The notes under the pieces: model-generated
Database searches by the model: none
Seen by the model: only the letters and a program-made list of their open reading frames with translations
What the model was told of the DNA's origin: nothing
Assembly: GCA_031385005.1 (NCBI GenBank)
Contig: JANNBB010000062.1
Coordinates: 37,388 to 101,387, forward strand
Source: JADKIH01 sp031385005
GTDB lineage: Bacteria; Bacteroidota; Bacteroidia; AKYH767-A; 2013-40CM-41-45
Reading direction: 5' to 3'
DNA: 64,000 bases
Translations under genes and position numbers: made by a program
Part shown: positions 8,707 to 17,937 of the stretch, one piece after another
Layout of the letters: every line of letters starts with the position of its first letter
Numbering within the stretch: the first letter of the stretch is position 1

Positions 8707-8714
8707 TACCTTTG
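8707..8714 (+). promoter_or_regulatory. -7 promoter box of the ABC-F gene
   Basis: TACCTTTG matches the TAnnTTTG -7 consensus. It sits 20 bp before the ATG at 8734 and follows a run of T. It also shows that the in-frame alternative start at 8704 lies inside the promoter and is not used. Confidence 0.6.
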
Positions 8715-8733
8715 CGACCTTATAATCCCACAC

Positions 8734-10368
8734 ATGTTATCAGTATCTAATCTTTCCCTGCGATATGGGAAGCGAGTTTTATTTGAAGAAGTCAACCTGA
8801 AGTTCACACCCGGCAATTGTTACGGTGTAATTGGTGCAAATGGAGCCGGAAAATCAACTTTTCTCAAAATTTTATCGGCCGAATTAGAGGCCAATACCGG
8901 TGAAGTAATTATTACACCCGGTGAACGAATGAGTGTTCTTAGCCAGAATCACTTTGCTTTTGATTCTTACCAGGTTCTGCAAACTGTTATCATGGGCAAT
9001 AAGAAGCTCTGGAAGGTTATGCAGGAAAAGGATGCGATTTATGCAAAACCCGATTTCAGCGATGAAGATGGTACTAAGGCAGGTGAATTAGAAGGACTTT
9101 TCGCTGAAATGCATGGATGGGACGCCGAAAGTGATGCTGCCAATATGTTAAGTGGCTTAGGTGTTACAGAAGATTATCATCATAAATTAATGAGCGAACT
9201 GAACGGTAAAGAAAAAGTTCGTGTGCTTCTTGCTCAGGCGCTTTTTGGAAATCCGGAAATACTCTTACTCGATGAGCCAACGAATGATCTCGATGTGGAG
9301 ACTATTACCTGGTTGGAAAATTTTCTTGCCGATTTCGAAAATACTGTCATAGTGGTTTCTCACGACAGGCACTTTTTAGATGCTGTTTGTACACACGTTG
9401 CCGATATTGATTTCGGAAAGATTCAGCTTTTTACAGGAAACTATACTTTTTGGTATGAGTCAAGTCAGCTCGCTCTTCGTCAGCGTGCAGATCAAAATAA
9501 GAAAACAGAAGATAAGCGAAAAGAACTACAGGAATTTGTAGAGCGATTCAGTGCCAATGCTTCCAAATCCCGTCAGGCCACGAGTCGGAAAAAGTTGTTG
9601 GAGAAACTTGTTATAGATAATATTCAGCCATCTACACGTAAATACCCGGGAATTATTTTCAAACCTGAACGCGAATGTGGTGATCAGGTTCTTAGTGTAG
9701 AAAATCTTTCGAAGTCGGCGCCGGATGGTACAGTCTATTTCAACGACATCACATTTTCGCTGGGGAAAAATGATAAGGTTGCCATACTTTCAAAAGATCA
9801 CGGTGCCATTTCCTCTTTCTTTGAAATTCTGATGGGCAATGATACCGCCGATGCAGGTGAATATAAATGGGGGAGTACCATAACCCGTGCTTATTTACCG
9901 AACGATAATTCAAGATTCTTCAACGGTGACGATAATTTGATCGATTGGCTGCGACAATTTTCAAAGGATAAAGATGAAACAGATATCCGTGGATTTTTAG
10001 GAAAGATGTTGTTCAGTGGAGAAGAAGTATTTAAAAAGTCGAATGTCCTCAGTGGGGGTGAGAAAGTGCGTTGCATGATTTCCAGAATGATGTTGGCAAA
10101 TGCCAATTGTCTCATTTTAGATGAACCTACCAATCACCTCGATCTGGAAACGATTACCTCTTTCAATAATTCGTTGAACGATTGGAAGCATGTAGCGCTC
10201 TTTACTTCGCATGATCATGCATTCGTTCAGACGGTTGCCAATCGCATCATTGAACTCACTCCTTCCGGTATTATCGATAAGCGAATGAGTTATGATGAGT
10301 ATTTATCTGACGAAAATATCAAAGCACTTCGTTCAAGTATGTATACCGATCCGGTTTTAATTAAATAA
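8734..10368 (+). CDS. ABC-F family ATPase (YbiT/YkpA-like)
   Basis: A 544-aa soluble protein with two nucleotide-binding domains and no membrane part. ABC-F proteins act on the ribosome in translation. NBD1 has Walker A GANGAGKS and Walker B ILLLDEPTNDLD, but its signature reads LNGKEKVR instead of LSGGE. The linker region with charged helices lies near residues 235-300. NBD2 has an intact LSGGEKVR signature and LILDEPTNHLD, but its Walker A position reads LSKDHGAISS and lacks the usual GKT/S. Start at ATG 8734 because the -7 box lies directly upstream. Confidence 0.88.
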   Translation: MLSVSNLSLRYGKRVLFEEVNLKFTPGNCYGVIGANGAGKSTFLKILSAELEANTGEVIITPGERMSVLSQNHFAFDSYQVLQTVIMGNKKLWKVMQEKDAIYAKPDFSDEDGTKAGELEGLFAEMHGWDAESDAANMLSGLGVTEDYHHKLMSELNGKEKVRVLLAQALFGNPEILLLDEPTNDLDVETITWLENFLADFENTVIVVSHDRHFLDAVCTHVADIDFGKIQLFTGNYTFWYESSQLALRQRADQNKKTEDKRKELQEFVERFSANASKSRQATSRKKLLEKLVIDNIQPSTRKYPGIIFKPERECGDQVLSVENLSKSAPDGTVYFNDITFSLGKNDKVAILSKDHGAISSFFEILMGNDTADAGEYKWGSTITRAYLPNDNSRFFNGDDNLIDWLRQFSKDKDETDIRGFLGKMLFSGEEVFKKSNVLSGGEKVRCMISRMMLANANCLILDEPTNHLDLETITSFNNSLNDWKHVALFTSHDHAFVQTVANRIIELTPSGIIDKRMSYDEYLSDENIKALRSSMYTDPVLIK

Positions 10369-10454
10369 AAATACATAAATTTTTATAATTGTTTTTTTGT
10401 TGATTTGTTTGTAGATCAACAGACATTCCAATTAACACATTCTTTGTCAAATAA

Positions 10455-10462
10455 TATTTTTG
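10455..10462 (+). promoter_or_regulatory. -7 promoter box of the CvfB-like gene
   Basis: TATTTTTG matches TAnnTTTG and lies 22 bp before the ATG at 10485. It indicates that this gene has its own promoter rather than being read from the ABC-F gene. Confidence 0.5.
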
Positions 10463-10484
10463 CCACCGGTAATTTTATTCAATC

Positions 10485-11324
10485 ATGATTCAAATAGGAA
10501 AATACAATGAGCTTAAAGTAAAAAGTCGTGCTGATATCGGCTTATACCTTACCGATGGTAAAGAAGATATTCTTCTTCCCGTTAAATACGTTCCGGAAAA
10601 CACGGAGGTCGGTGATATTTTGGAGGTGTTTATTTACCTCGACAATGAAAACCGGCCGATTGCAACTACTATTAAGCCCTTTGCATCTGTAGAAGATTTT
10701 GTTTTCCTGCAAGTCAAAGACGTGAATGAATATGGTGCTTTTCTCGATTGGGGAATTTCGAAAGACCTTTTTGTTTCTTATGCAGAACAACGATCCAAAA
10801 TGGAAGTTGGAGATGAATTTTTGGTGTATGTTTTTGTGGATGAAGTTTCAGGTAGAATTGCCGCTACAACTAAATGGAGTAAGCATATTGATCACGATAC
10901 AAAAGATTTGCAAGCAGGTGAAGAAGTTGAAATACTCATTGCCGAACAAACAGAATTGGGTTTTAAGGCAATTATTGATAATCAATATGAAGGATTGCTG
11001 TACAAGAATGAGATCTTTGAGGAAATTGAAATAGGTGATTTTAAGCGCGCATTCATCAGACAAGTTCGGGAAGATGGAAAAGTTGATTTGCGTTTGCAAC
11101 AAGAAGGATATTCCCATGTTAAAGATATGAAGGATGTACTTCTTCGTGAATTGGAAATTAATAACGGTGTTTTGCCTTTAGGTGATAAAAGTTCGCCGGA
11201 GGATATTTACCTGCAATTAAATGTCAGCAAAAAAGTATTTAAGAAAACCGTTGGCGGATTATTCAAGGATCGGCTTATTACTGTTTCTGATTATGAAATA
11301 AAATTGATTAAAGGGAAATCTTAA
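10485..11324 (+). CDS. CvfB/YitL-like S1 RNA-binding protein
   Basis: A 279-aa protein of the CvfB family: S1-type OB folds in series (around residues 1-62, 68-130 and 140-205) followed by a winged-helix domain at the C-terminus (about 215-279, with DIYLQLNVSKKVFKKTVGGL). The second S1 domain shows the typical VNEYGAFLDWG segment. In Gram-positive bacteria CvfB binds RNA and influences virulence gene expression; here the role is not known. ATG at 10485. The gene is convergent with the epimerase gene, 42 bp away. Confidence 0.85.
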   Translation: MIQIGKYNELKVKSRADIGLYLTDGKEDILLPVKYVPENTEVGDILEVFIYLDNENRPIATTIKPFASVEDFVFLQVKDVNEYGAFLDWGISKDLFVSYAEQRSKMEVGDEFLVYVFVDEVSGRIAATTKWSKHIDHDTKDLQAGEEVEILIAEQTELGFKAIIDNQYEGLLYKNEIFEEIEIGDFKRAFIRQVREDGKVDLRLQQEGYSHVKDMKDVLLRELEINNGVLPLGDKSSPEDIYLQLNVSKKVFKKTVGGLFKDRLITVSDYEIKLIKGKS

Positions 11325-11366
11325 ATCTATTATTAATAATTGAAATATTTTTTAGAGGGAAATTGC

Positions 11367-12791
11367 TTACATTTTTTTGGTAATATTTTTTATCATGCCG
11401 TTAAAAATAAATCCATGAAAGGGTAAAACCGAATACCAATACAATCTTCCAAAAAGACCCAGTGGCCTGAATGTAGCTGTTTGAATTAACTCATTGTCTT
11501 CAATTCGAAATTCCAACCAGGCTTCTCCCGGTAATTTCATTTCTGCGAAAAGCAGTAGGCGATTTTCAACTTTGTTAGCCAGCAATACTCTCCAAAAGTC
11601 AAGTGCGTCGCCGGGAGAAATTTCTGTTTCACTTTTTCTGCCTCTTCTCATTCCAACACCGCCGAAAAGCTGATCGAGAAATCCTCTTATTTCCCAAAGC
11701 CAGTTGCCGTAATACCATCCTTGCTTGCCGCCAATGGACCAGATTTTATCTTTTACCTTTTTGATATCATCAATTTTTGCTCTGCGAATATCTTTGTAAC
11801 ATCCGTTTACTGGGACTTCAATTAAGTTTGAGATTCCGTTTTTAAAAATATCGCTTGTCTGTGCGTCTTTCCAACTAGAAAGCACTTGATTTTGTTCTAT
11901 TTTATCAAAGGCGAGTTTAATAGATGTATCATAGTCGATTAGTTTAATTCCAAGATCGGCTGCGAGGTTATTGGGTTTACAGATGATTTCTATTTTCATA
12001 CTGTTGACAAGATTTTTTGCTAAAGCATAAGAAGTAGAAGTAACGAAGTATAACCAGTAGGAAGAAATTCTTGGAGTCATAACCGGAACCACAAAGATGC
12101 GTCTTTTAAGTCCTCGTATTTTGGCAAAATGAAGAAGCATTTCTTTATAGCTTAAAATATCCGGCCCACCAATATCAAAACTTTTGCTATAGGTTGCAGA
12201 ATTTAACATGACACCATTCAGGAATTCTACTATGTTTCTTATTGCAATCGGCTGGCATTTTGTACTGAGCCAACGAGGTGTTATCATGACAGGTAATTTT
12301 TCAACTAAATCCCGAATGATTTCAAAGGATGCACTTCCGGATCCAACTATAATTCCTGCACGAAGAGTGGTTAATGCAAAGGTGGATTCGGAAAGAATTC
12401 GTTCAACGTTTTTTCTGGAAGTAAGATGTCGTGACAATTCTGAATCGTTGACGATTCCGCTCAAATAAATTACCTGCTTGACATTTGTACGTTGTAATCG
12501 TTCTTTGAAGTTTTCTGCACATCTATATTCCAGATTTTCAAAGTCGTTTGATTCTGTCGACATCGAATGTATGAGGTAAAAAGCAACATCAATATTTTCG
12601 GGAATCTGAAGCAAACTATTTTTATTCAGAAAATCAACTTCTAATACTGTCAGATTTACACTGTTGAATTTCTCTTGGTTAAATCTACTTTTATCTCTAA
12701 CGCAAGCAATAACTTGATGACCATTCAAAAGCAAAACAGGTAACAATCTTTGTGCAATATATCCGGTGACACCTGTTAGGAGAATTTTCAT
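11367..12791 (-). CDS. SDR-type epimerase with C-terminal DUF2867
   Basis: A 474-aa protein. Residues 1-290 form an atypical SDR (NAD-dependent epimerase-like, YbjT group) with the nucleotide-binding GVTGYIAQRLLPVLL motif at the start and FYLIHSM and VYLSGIV-like strands after it. Residues about 330-474 match DUF2867, with RRGRKSETEISPGDALDFWR and LPGEAWLEFRI. No catalytic role has been shown for the family. ATG at 12791. Single gene; no operon partner. Confidence 0.85.
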   Translation of the reverse strand: MKILLTGVTGYIAQRLLPVLLLNGHQVIACVRDKSRFNQEKFNSVNLTVLEVDFLNKNSLLQIPENIDVAFYLIHSMSTESNDFENLEYRCAENFKERLQRTNVKQVIYLSGIVNDSELSRHLTSRKNVERILSESTFALTTLRAGIIVGSGSASFEIIRDLVEKLPVMITPRWLSTKCQPIAIRNIVEFLNGVMLNSATYSKSFDIGGPDILSYKEMLLHFAKIRGLKRRIFVVPVMTPRISSYWLYFVTSTSYALAKNLVNSMKIEIICKPNNLAADLGIKLIDYDTSIKLAFDKIEQNQVLSSWKDAQTSDIFKNGISNLIEVPVNGCYKDIRRAKIDDIKKVKDKIWSIGGKQGWYYGNWLWEIRGFLDQLFGGVGMRRGRKSETEISPGDALDFWRVLLANKVENRLLLFAEMKLPGEAWLEFRIEDNELIQTATFRPLGLFGRLYWYSVLPFHGFIFNGMIKNITKKM

Positions 12792-12919
12792 TTAATTAAT
12801 TTATCGAATAACTTTTTGAAGTATTTGTTTATGAAATTATACATGAAACATTTTTCATGAATGGATGGATACAATTATTTAATAAAAAATTTGGAGAGTT
12901 TTAGTTTTATTAGTTCGAT

Positions 12920-13396
12920 TTATTTTGGAGTGGCCATTCTTTCTGCTGCATATTCTCTTTTTCCGGTTGCCGGAATAAGCTCGCCGATTTTCCCTAAACC
13001 ATATTTGGGCATATTGTTATAAATGCATTCAAAATCACCTGCTCGTATTTTATAGGTTTCATGCCAGATGCCCACATCACCATTGTTTTTAATTTTTTGA
13101 TTGAATGCTTTCCAGGCAGGATAATGCGATGCATCTCTGTTTTTGGCATATGCTTCCAGGTGTTCAAATGACTTCCAGTATTGAACTGTTACAGGAGGAA
13201 TACCCCCTAAAAGTTGAAATCCTAAAAGTCCACTTTCCCGATTTTCAGAAAGTTCTTTTAACATTTTTGGCATGGCCATGGCAACCGGTAGCCATTTGTG
13301 AATTTTCCATAGGCGATTAATGCGCATGCCAATCAGGAAAACAACAAAGTCTTCGTTTTTAGAAACGGTCATTCGTTGATTTATAGTTGCAGTCAT
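12920..13396 (-). CDS. DUF4188 protein
   Basis: A 158-aa soluble protein resembling DUF4188 (monooxygenase-like dimeric alpha/beta barrel). It has a FVVFLIGMRINRLWKIHKW opening, a YWKSFEHLEAYAK segment and an HYPAWKAFNQ helix with a later HETY. The fold is shared with small haem- or aldoxime-binding proteins, but the function is unknown. ATG at 13396. It is followed 23 bp before the stop of the minus-strand peptidase gene upstream. Confidence 0.8.
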   Translation of the reverse strand: MTATINQRMTVSKNEDFVVFLIGMRINRLWKIHKWLPVAMAMPKMLKELSENRESGLLGFQLLGGIPPVTVQYWKSFEHLEAYAKNRDASHYPAWKAFNQKIKNNGDVGIWHETYKIRAGDFECIYNNMPKYGLGKIGELIPATGKREYAAERMATPK

Positions 13397-13418
13397 AGTT
13401 TTTTGCTAATTAAATATT

Positions 13419-14726
13419 TCAATCCTCAATTTTTATAAAACTGAGATTGGATGTACCTTTTCTGGTTTTTACAATTACAGAATAATATCCGCTAATAAGA
13501 CCGGAAACATCCAATTCATTTATTGTACAATTGGTTTTATTGTAAATCAATTCAGCATATAAGTTGTAAATAGAGATTTCAAATGGATCTTCAGATCGGA
13601 TGTGTAAATAATTGTTTACAGGATTGGGAAAAGCGACAATGCTTGTTCCGGGTATAAAGGATGCAGGGAGAGAAGTTGTTAAATTACAATTAGGCGTCGA
13701 GGTAGAGGCGATTGTTTGTAATGAGCCATTTATTACGGACCAATCTTCCCATGTTCCACCGGAGCCATTGTCCCAATCCGAAAGTTCAAAGGAATTGATT
13801 CCGGAAGGAGTTCCCGGAACCTTGTAAACTTTTACGGCTTGTGAATTTCTATTCCATGTAAGTGGTTGTCCGGAAATACAGGTTTCCGGAGAATTGGGAG
13901 AATTGCAATTCGATTGAAGGAAGTATGCGAATTCCTGGTAATTGGGGTAATCACCATAAACTGTAGCATGACCGGTTGAATCGATGCAGACAGCAACGTA
14001 TTCATTACAAGCAATTCCATTTACTGAAGAAATAGAATAATCTTGTAAAATACGCGCCATGAAAGTGACATGCCTTCCACTTCGGTCGGGGTTGTCGTAA
14101 TGCGTATCGGTTACAACATTATTCAGCCAGGGATTAAAGATAAAGTCATCTTTAAGTAAGGTAATTGTTGAAGCATAAGGATTGGCAAGTGAAGTTGCTG
14201 ATGTTGCCGATCCATTCTGGGCGGTATTTACGATGTGTCCAAGTATGGCCATTCCTGCCGAAGTTCCGCCAACCGGAATCTTTTTAGCATTAATCAGGTA
14301 GTTAATTGCACTGTCAATAGGGGTATTGTTCCAGTAGGAAACATAATCCCACTGATCGCCACCGGCAAACCAAAGGGCTTCTGCATTTCTGATTTGATTC
14401 ACTACATAGGGGTCATAAGATGCAGCGGCATTGTTGCACACAATTGTTTGAACTGAGTTGACAGAAATTCCTAACTGCGAATACATATAAGCGTTGTAGC
14501 CATTACTTCCGGAAGCTCGTAAAACCACAATGTCGCCACCACCGCTGTTTTCGAGGAAACGTATCATGGCGCTGTCATTTTCTGTTGCACCACCCATTAA
14601 AACTGTAAAAGGATTTGTTATTGTAGTTACATCGGTAGTATCACCGGAAAAATAGCTTGTGTAATTCTGCCCGAAGGAAAAAAAAGAGAGGAAAATTAAA
14701 ATGAAGAGAATGAATAGTCTTTGCAT
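13419..14726 (-). CDS. Cyanophycinase-like S51 peptidase with T9SS sorting domain
   Basis: A 435-aa secreted protein. Residues 1-19 are a signal peptide ending SFGQ. The middle is a peptidase S51/cyanophycinase-like fold with the nucleophile Ser in VGGTSAGMAILG. The C-terminus (about 355-435) is a type IX sorting domain with NPVNNYLHIRSEDPFEISIY and ending LSFIKIED. It is predicted to be secreted through T9SS and hydrolyse an unknown peptide or peptide-like polymer. ATG at 14726. Confidence 0.85.
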   Translation of the reverse strand: MQRLFILFILIFLSFFSFGQNYTSYFSGDTTDVTTITNPFTVLMGGATENDSAMIRFLENSGGGDIVVLRASGSNGYNAYMYSQLGISVNSVQTIVCNNAAASYDPYVVNQIRNAEALWFAGGDQWDYVSYWNNTPIDSAINYLINAKKIPVGGTSAGMAILGHIVNTAQNGSATSATSLANPYASTITLLKDDFIFNPWLNNVVTDTHYDNPDRSGRHVTFMARILQDYSISSVNGIACNEYVAVCIDSTGHATVYGDYPNYQEFAYFLQSNCNSPNSPETCISGQPLTWNRNSQAVKVYKVPGTPSGINSFELSDWDNGSGGTWEDWSVINGSLQTIASTSTPNCNLTTSLPASFIPGTSIVAFPNPVNNYLHIRSEDPFEISIYNLYAELIYNKTNCTINELDVSGLISGYYSVIVKTRKGTSNLSFIKIED

Positions 14727-15118
14727 TCTGTAAAGATATGCTTCCTTTTAGAAAGGCCAAATTGCTTTATAGCACAACAATCAAACGAGGAAAACGGAAT
14801 TAATACCCGGATTTTTTCCGCTCTCATAAATCCTTTTTTCAAATAACAAAGGACATTTTATATCAAATTTGGACATAAAAAAAGTTCTTTTTTTTCGTTT
14901 GGTTTTATTCGATCAATCCTTAAATGCTTGAATTGAAAAGGGTTTCATGTGTGAAAAATTGAATGGCTATTTGTTTTCTGTTTCTTCTATTCCATGAAGG
15001 TTAATAAGTCGCTTGTGAATACCTTTAGTTGCTCATTTTATAAATACTGTTGTTTAAAATGAGAAATACATACGGTTTACTATGTATCTTTGCACGCCCA
15101 TTTACAGAAAATAAGGAT
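14727..15118. other. Divergent intergenic region
   Basis: About 390 bp between the minus-strand S51 peptidase and the plus-strand helicase. It holds the helicase -7 box near its right end. Nothing else was recognised; the sequence is AT-rich with a few T runs. Confidence 0.5.
15085..15092 (+). promoter_or_regulatory. -7 promoter box of the DEAH helicase gene
   Basis: TATCTTTG is a strong match to TAnnTTTG. It lies inside the longest possible reading frame, so starts upstream of it (TTG 15050, ATG 15059) are unlikely, and it points to a TTG start at 15119. Confidence 0.6.
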
Positions 15119-16732
15119 TTGAACTCATCAGACTTCATAGAAACATCAGAGAATAAAATCGGCAAGCAGCTTTATGCTTATCAGCATGGAGCTATTGATG
15201 AGATATTTAAGCGTCTGCATAACAATACGACGAATTATAATTTGCTTTATCAGCTTCCTACAGGTGGAGGAAAAACTGTAATTTTTTCGGAAATCGCCAG
15301 GCGTTATATCAGAGATACCGGAAAAAAAGTACTGATTTTGACTCATCGGGTTGAGTTATGTGGTCAGACATCTCAAATGCTGAATGAATTCGGGGTAAAG
15401 AACAAGGTCATCAATAGTGCCGTAAAAGAAATGCCTGTTCCCAACGATTACATGTGTTATGTGGCAATGGTTGAGACCTTAAATAACCGTTTGCGTGATA
15501 AAATTTTGAGTCTGGATACAATCGGACTCATGATAGTGGATGAAGCCCATTACAATTCTTTTGGCAAGCTATTTAAGTTTTATGAAAAGGGAGTTGTGTT
15601 GGGAGTTACGGCTACTCCTCTGAGTTCGAATATTAATATAAGGATGCGTGACAATTACAACGAGCTAATCGTTGGAGAGTCCATTAGTTCATTGATTCAG
15701 GATGGTTTTTTGGCCAGGGCTACGACCTATCATTATCATGTAGGATTAACATCTTTAAAAGTAGGTCGTACGGGCGATTATACAGTCAGTTCTTCAGAGC
15801 GACTTTATAATAATCATGCTATGCAGGAGAAATTGCTGAGCGCTTATAAAGAGAAGTGTATTGGGAAAAAAACGCTGATTTTTAATAACGGTATTGCAAC
15901 ATCGCAATATGTTTATGCCACATTTCTGGAAGCCGGATTTGAAATTAAACACCTCGATCATACACACAATCCAAGAGAAAGAAAAGAGATTCTGCAATGG
16001 TTCAGAGAAAAACCGGATGCCATTCTGACTTCCGTGAGTATTTTAACAACCGGTTTCGATGAACCAACTGTTGATTGCATAATTCTGAATCGAGCAACAA
16101 AGTCGCTTACATTATATTTTCAAATGATTGGAAGGGGTTCCCGTATTTTACCTAACAAGAAAGAATTTATGGTTATTGATTTGGGTAATAATCTGAATAG
16201 GTTTGGACTTTGGGATGCTCCTGTTGACTGGCAGGCAATATTCCGATCTCCGGAATTGTATTTGTCGGGAATTCTTAGTGATGAAGAAATAGAAATAAAC
16301 TATCGCTATTTAATGCCACCGGAGTTGCGCAGCTTATTCTCTAAATCAACAACAATTGATTTTGACATTAAGGAAGAACATAAGCTTGCGATGAGCCGAG
16401 GAGAGCGTCCAAAGGTTGTAATAGAAAGATCTCTTCAACAACATGTTAAAATTTGTATCGAAAACGGAAGTGAAGAAATTTCTGCGCTTCACCTGGCTGA
16501 TTTGTTAAAGGAAGAGATCGAGTTCAGAGTAAGAGTATATACACGCTGTTTAAGTAAAACTTCTGAGAGCTATGTAAAATGGTTGCAAGATGATTATAAA
16601 CGAATGCTGAGAGTCTCGCTTATTCGAAATGCTCATCAGGTTCCGGAAGGTGATTCGGTTAGTGAAGATAGCTTGGAAAGTGATTATAATCCGGATCAGG
16701 AGGAAAGCGATACAGGAAACGTAGATGAATAG
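15119..16732 (+). CDS. DEAD/DEAH-box helicase (SF2)
   Basis: A superfamily 2 helicase of about 537 aa. Motifs in order: I LPTGGGKT, II DEAH in MIVDEAHYNSFG, III-like GVTATPL, V SILTTGFDEPTVD and VI QMIGRGSR. The acidic C-terminal tail (about 60 residues) is low-complexity. The start is proposed at TTG 15119, preceded by AATAAGGA, because the -7 box at 15085 excludes longer versions; no in-frame ATG occurs soon after. The general build resembles YejH/RadD-like helicases that act on DNA or RNA; the exact substrate is unknown. Confidence 0.85.
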   Translation: MNSSDFIETSENKIGKQLYAYQHGAIDEIFKRLHNNTTNYNLLYQLPTGGGKTVIFSEIARRYIRDTGKKVLILTHRVELCGQTSQMLNEFGVKNKVINSAVKEMPVPNDYMCYVAMVETLNNRLRDKILSLDTIGLMIVDEAHYNSFGKLFKFYEKGVVLGVTATPLSSNINIRMRDNYNELIVGESISSLIQDGFLARATTYHYHVGLTSLKVGRTGDYTVSSSERLYNNHAMQEKLLSAYKEKCIGKKTLIFNNGIATSQYVYATFLEAGFEIKHLDHTHNPRERKEILQWFREKPDAILTSVSILTTGFDEPTVDCIILNRATKSLTLYFQMIGRGSRILPNKKEFMVIDLGNNLNRFGLWDAPVDWQAIFRSPELYLSGILSDEEIEINYRYLMPPELRSLFSKSTTIDFDIKEEHKLAMSRGERPKVVIERSLQQHVKICIENGSEEISALHLADLLKEEIEFRVRVYTRCLSKTSESYVKWLQDDYKRMLRVSLIRNAHQVPEGDSVSEDSLESDYNPDQEESDTGNVDE

Positions 16733-16735
16733 TTT

Positions 16736-17293
16736 TTATAATTCCTGAATACTCTTTCTTTTTTCTTTAAGTTTTTTAAAATGTGTAGGGGTTAATCCGG
16801 TTGCTTTTTTAAACTGTGCTGATAAGTGAGCGACACTGCTATAGTTTAGTTTGTATGCTATTTCAGAAAGTGAATGTTCCTGAAAAAGAATCATCTCTTT
16901 TATTTTTTCAATTTTTAAGGAAATCAGGTATTGTTCAATGGTAGTTGCTTCTATTTCTGAAAAAAAATTGGCTAAATATGAATAACTGTAATTTAATTCC
17001 TTACTTAAATAAGCAGAAAATTTAATGGAAGGTTTTTCATATGCATGATTTACGTAGTCAATTATAACTTGTCTTATTTTTTCTATAAGAATTCCATTCT
17101 TTTTTTCCAGTAATTCCAACCCTACCTTTTTGAGCTTATTGTTGAGTTGAGCTTTTTCGTCAATTGAAATATTTTCATTTGTTTCTACTTCGCCAAGTTC
17201 AACTTTGATGGGAATAATGTCCATCTCTTCCAATGCATTTTTTACCACAACCTTGCAGCTTTCACATGCCATATTTTTAATGAATAATTTCAT
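16736..17293 (-). CDS. AraC-type regulator with HMA-like CxxC N-terminus
   Basis: A 185-aa paralogue of the gene at 3973-4533. Its N-terminus reads MKLFIKNMACESCKVVVKNA, a good HMA metal-binding motif (Cys10, Cys13) joined to an AraC-type helix-turn-helix (about 80-178, with HSLSEIAYKLNYSSVAHLSA). Start ATG at 17293 is chosen over the upstream GTG because it aligns with the paralogue. A metal- or thiol-responsive DNA-binding protein is a reasonable inference, but no target is visible. It converges with the helicase gene with only 3 bp between. Confidence 0.85.
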   Translation of the reverse strand: MKLFIKNMACESCKVVVKNALEEMDIIPIKVELGEVETNENISIDEKAQLNNKLKKVGLELLEKKNGILIEKIRQVIIDYVNHAYEKPSIKFSAYLSKELNYSYSYLANFFSEIEATTIEQYLISLKIEKIKEMILFQEHSLSEIAYKLNYSSVAHLSAQFKKATGLTPTHFKKLKEKRKSIQEL

Positions 17294-17937
17294 GATTATT
17301 TTTATTATAGGCACTGGTCCTTGTTAAAAATTTACAGTTTATAGCTCCTTGTAATTAATGAATTATTATTAAATTCCATACTTCTATTATTTTGACGATT
17401 CGAGTAGAGAAAGTGGTTGGAAAACCAATAAGGGACGAGCAATTATTTTCAATTGTTATTCTTTTGTGAAGATACAATAAAAGACCTGATTAATTCTTCA
17501 AGAATGAATTTTATTTGCTCGTGTATTTATTAAAAGAGGATATTTTACTTCAAAATCAAAACTGAAACTTCCGTCTTTGGCAGCTATAGTAGTTTTTAAA
17601 TTGCTAACGTCCCGTAAATCGTTTTCAGAAAAGGAACATGCAAGTCGTCCGAGGCATTTTGTCATATTTTAATATGTCCGGAAACGGTTTGCAGCTACAA
17701 GAAGTTGGCGATTTCGGAGCACAAAACTGTCTGCCAGCACCGAACTTGATACGAAGCACAAGGCTTCATTTAACCACTGAACCGCCAATTTCTTGTAGGT
17801 GCTGTTATCGGTTCGTGCTTCTATTTGTCCGATGCTGTGTCGGTTTAAACTTAAACAATTGTCTGCACTGTCGGCTAAGTTGGCTTGTAAATTAATTGAT
17901 AGTCGTTGCATAAAGTGCGATTTTTTTTCGGCAATGA
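17294..17937. other. Intergenic region with inverted-repeat element
   Basis: 644 bp between the AraC-type gene and the hybrid kinase. The left part (17294-17600) shows nothing I recognise. From about 17600 the base composition is more even and contains the inverted-repeat element described separately. Two short opposite-strand ORFs here look like chance reading of that element. Confidence 0.5.
17685..17811. repeat. Imperfect inverted-repeat element (attC- or MITE-like)
   Basis: A 19-nt left arm at 17695-17713 (CTACAAGAAGTTGGCGATT) pairs with a right arm at 17780-17798 whose complement is CTACAAGAAATTGGCGGTT, 17 of 19 matching. A 66-nt interior lies between the arms. Just outside the right arm is TGTTATCGG at 17803-17811. 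The complementary sequence CCGATAACA occurs once on the other side of the kinase gene at 21023-21031. I recall similar palindromes dispersed between genes in other Bacteroidota, but cannot assign a family without a search. Confidence 0.55.

Noticed and set aside
17638..17911. Two opposite-strand short ORFs in the inverted-repeat element
   Set aside because: They only reflect the open frames of a non-coding palindromic element; neither has a domain or plausible start.
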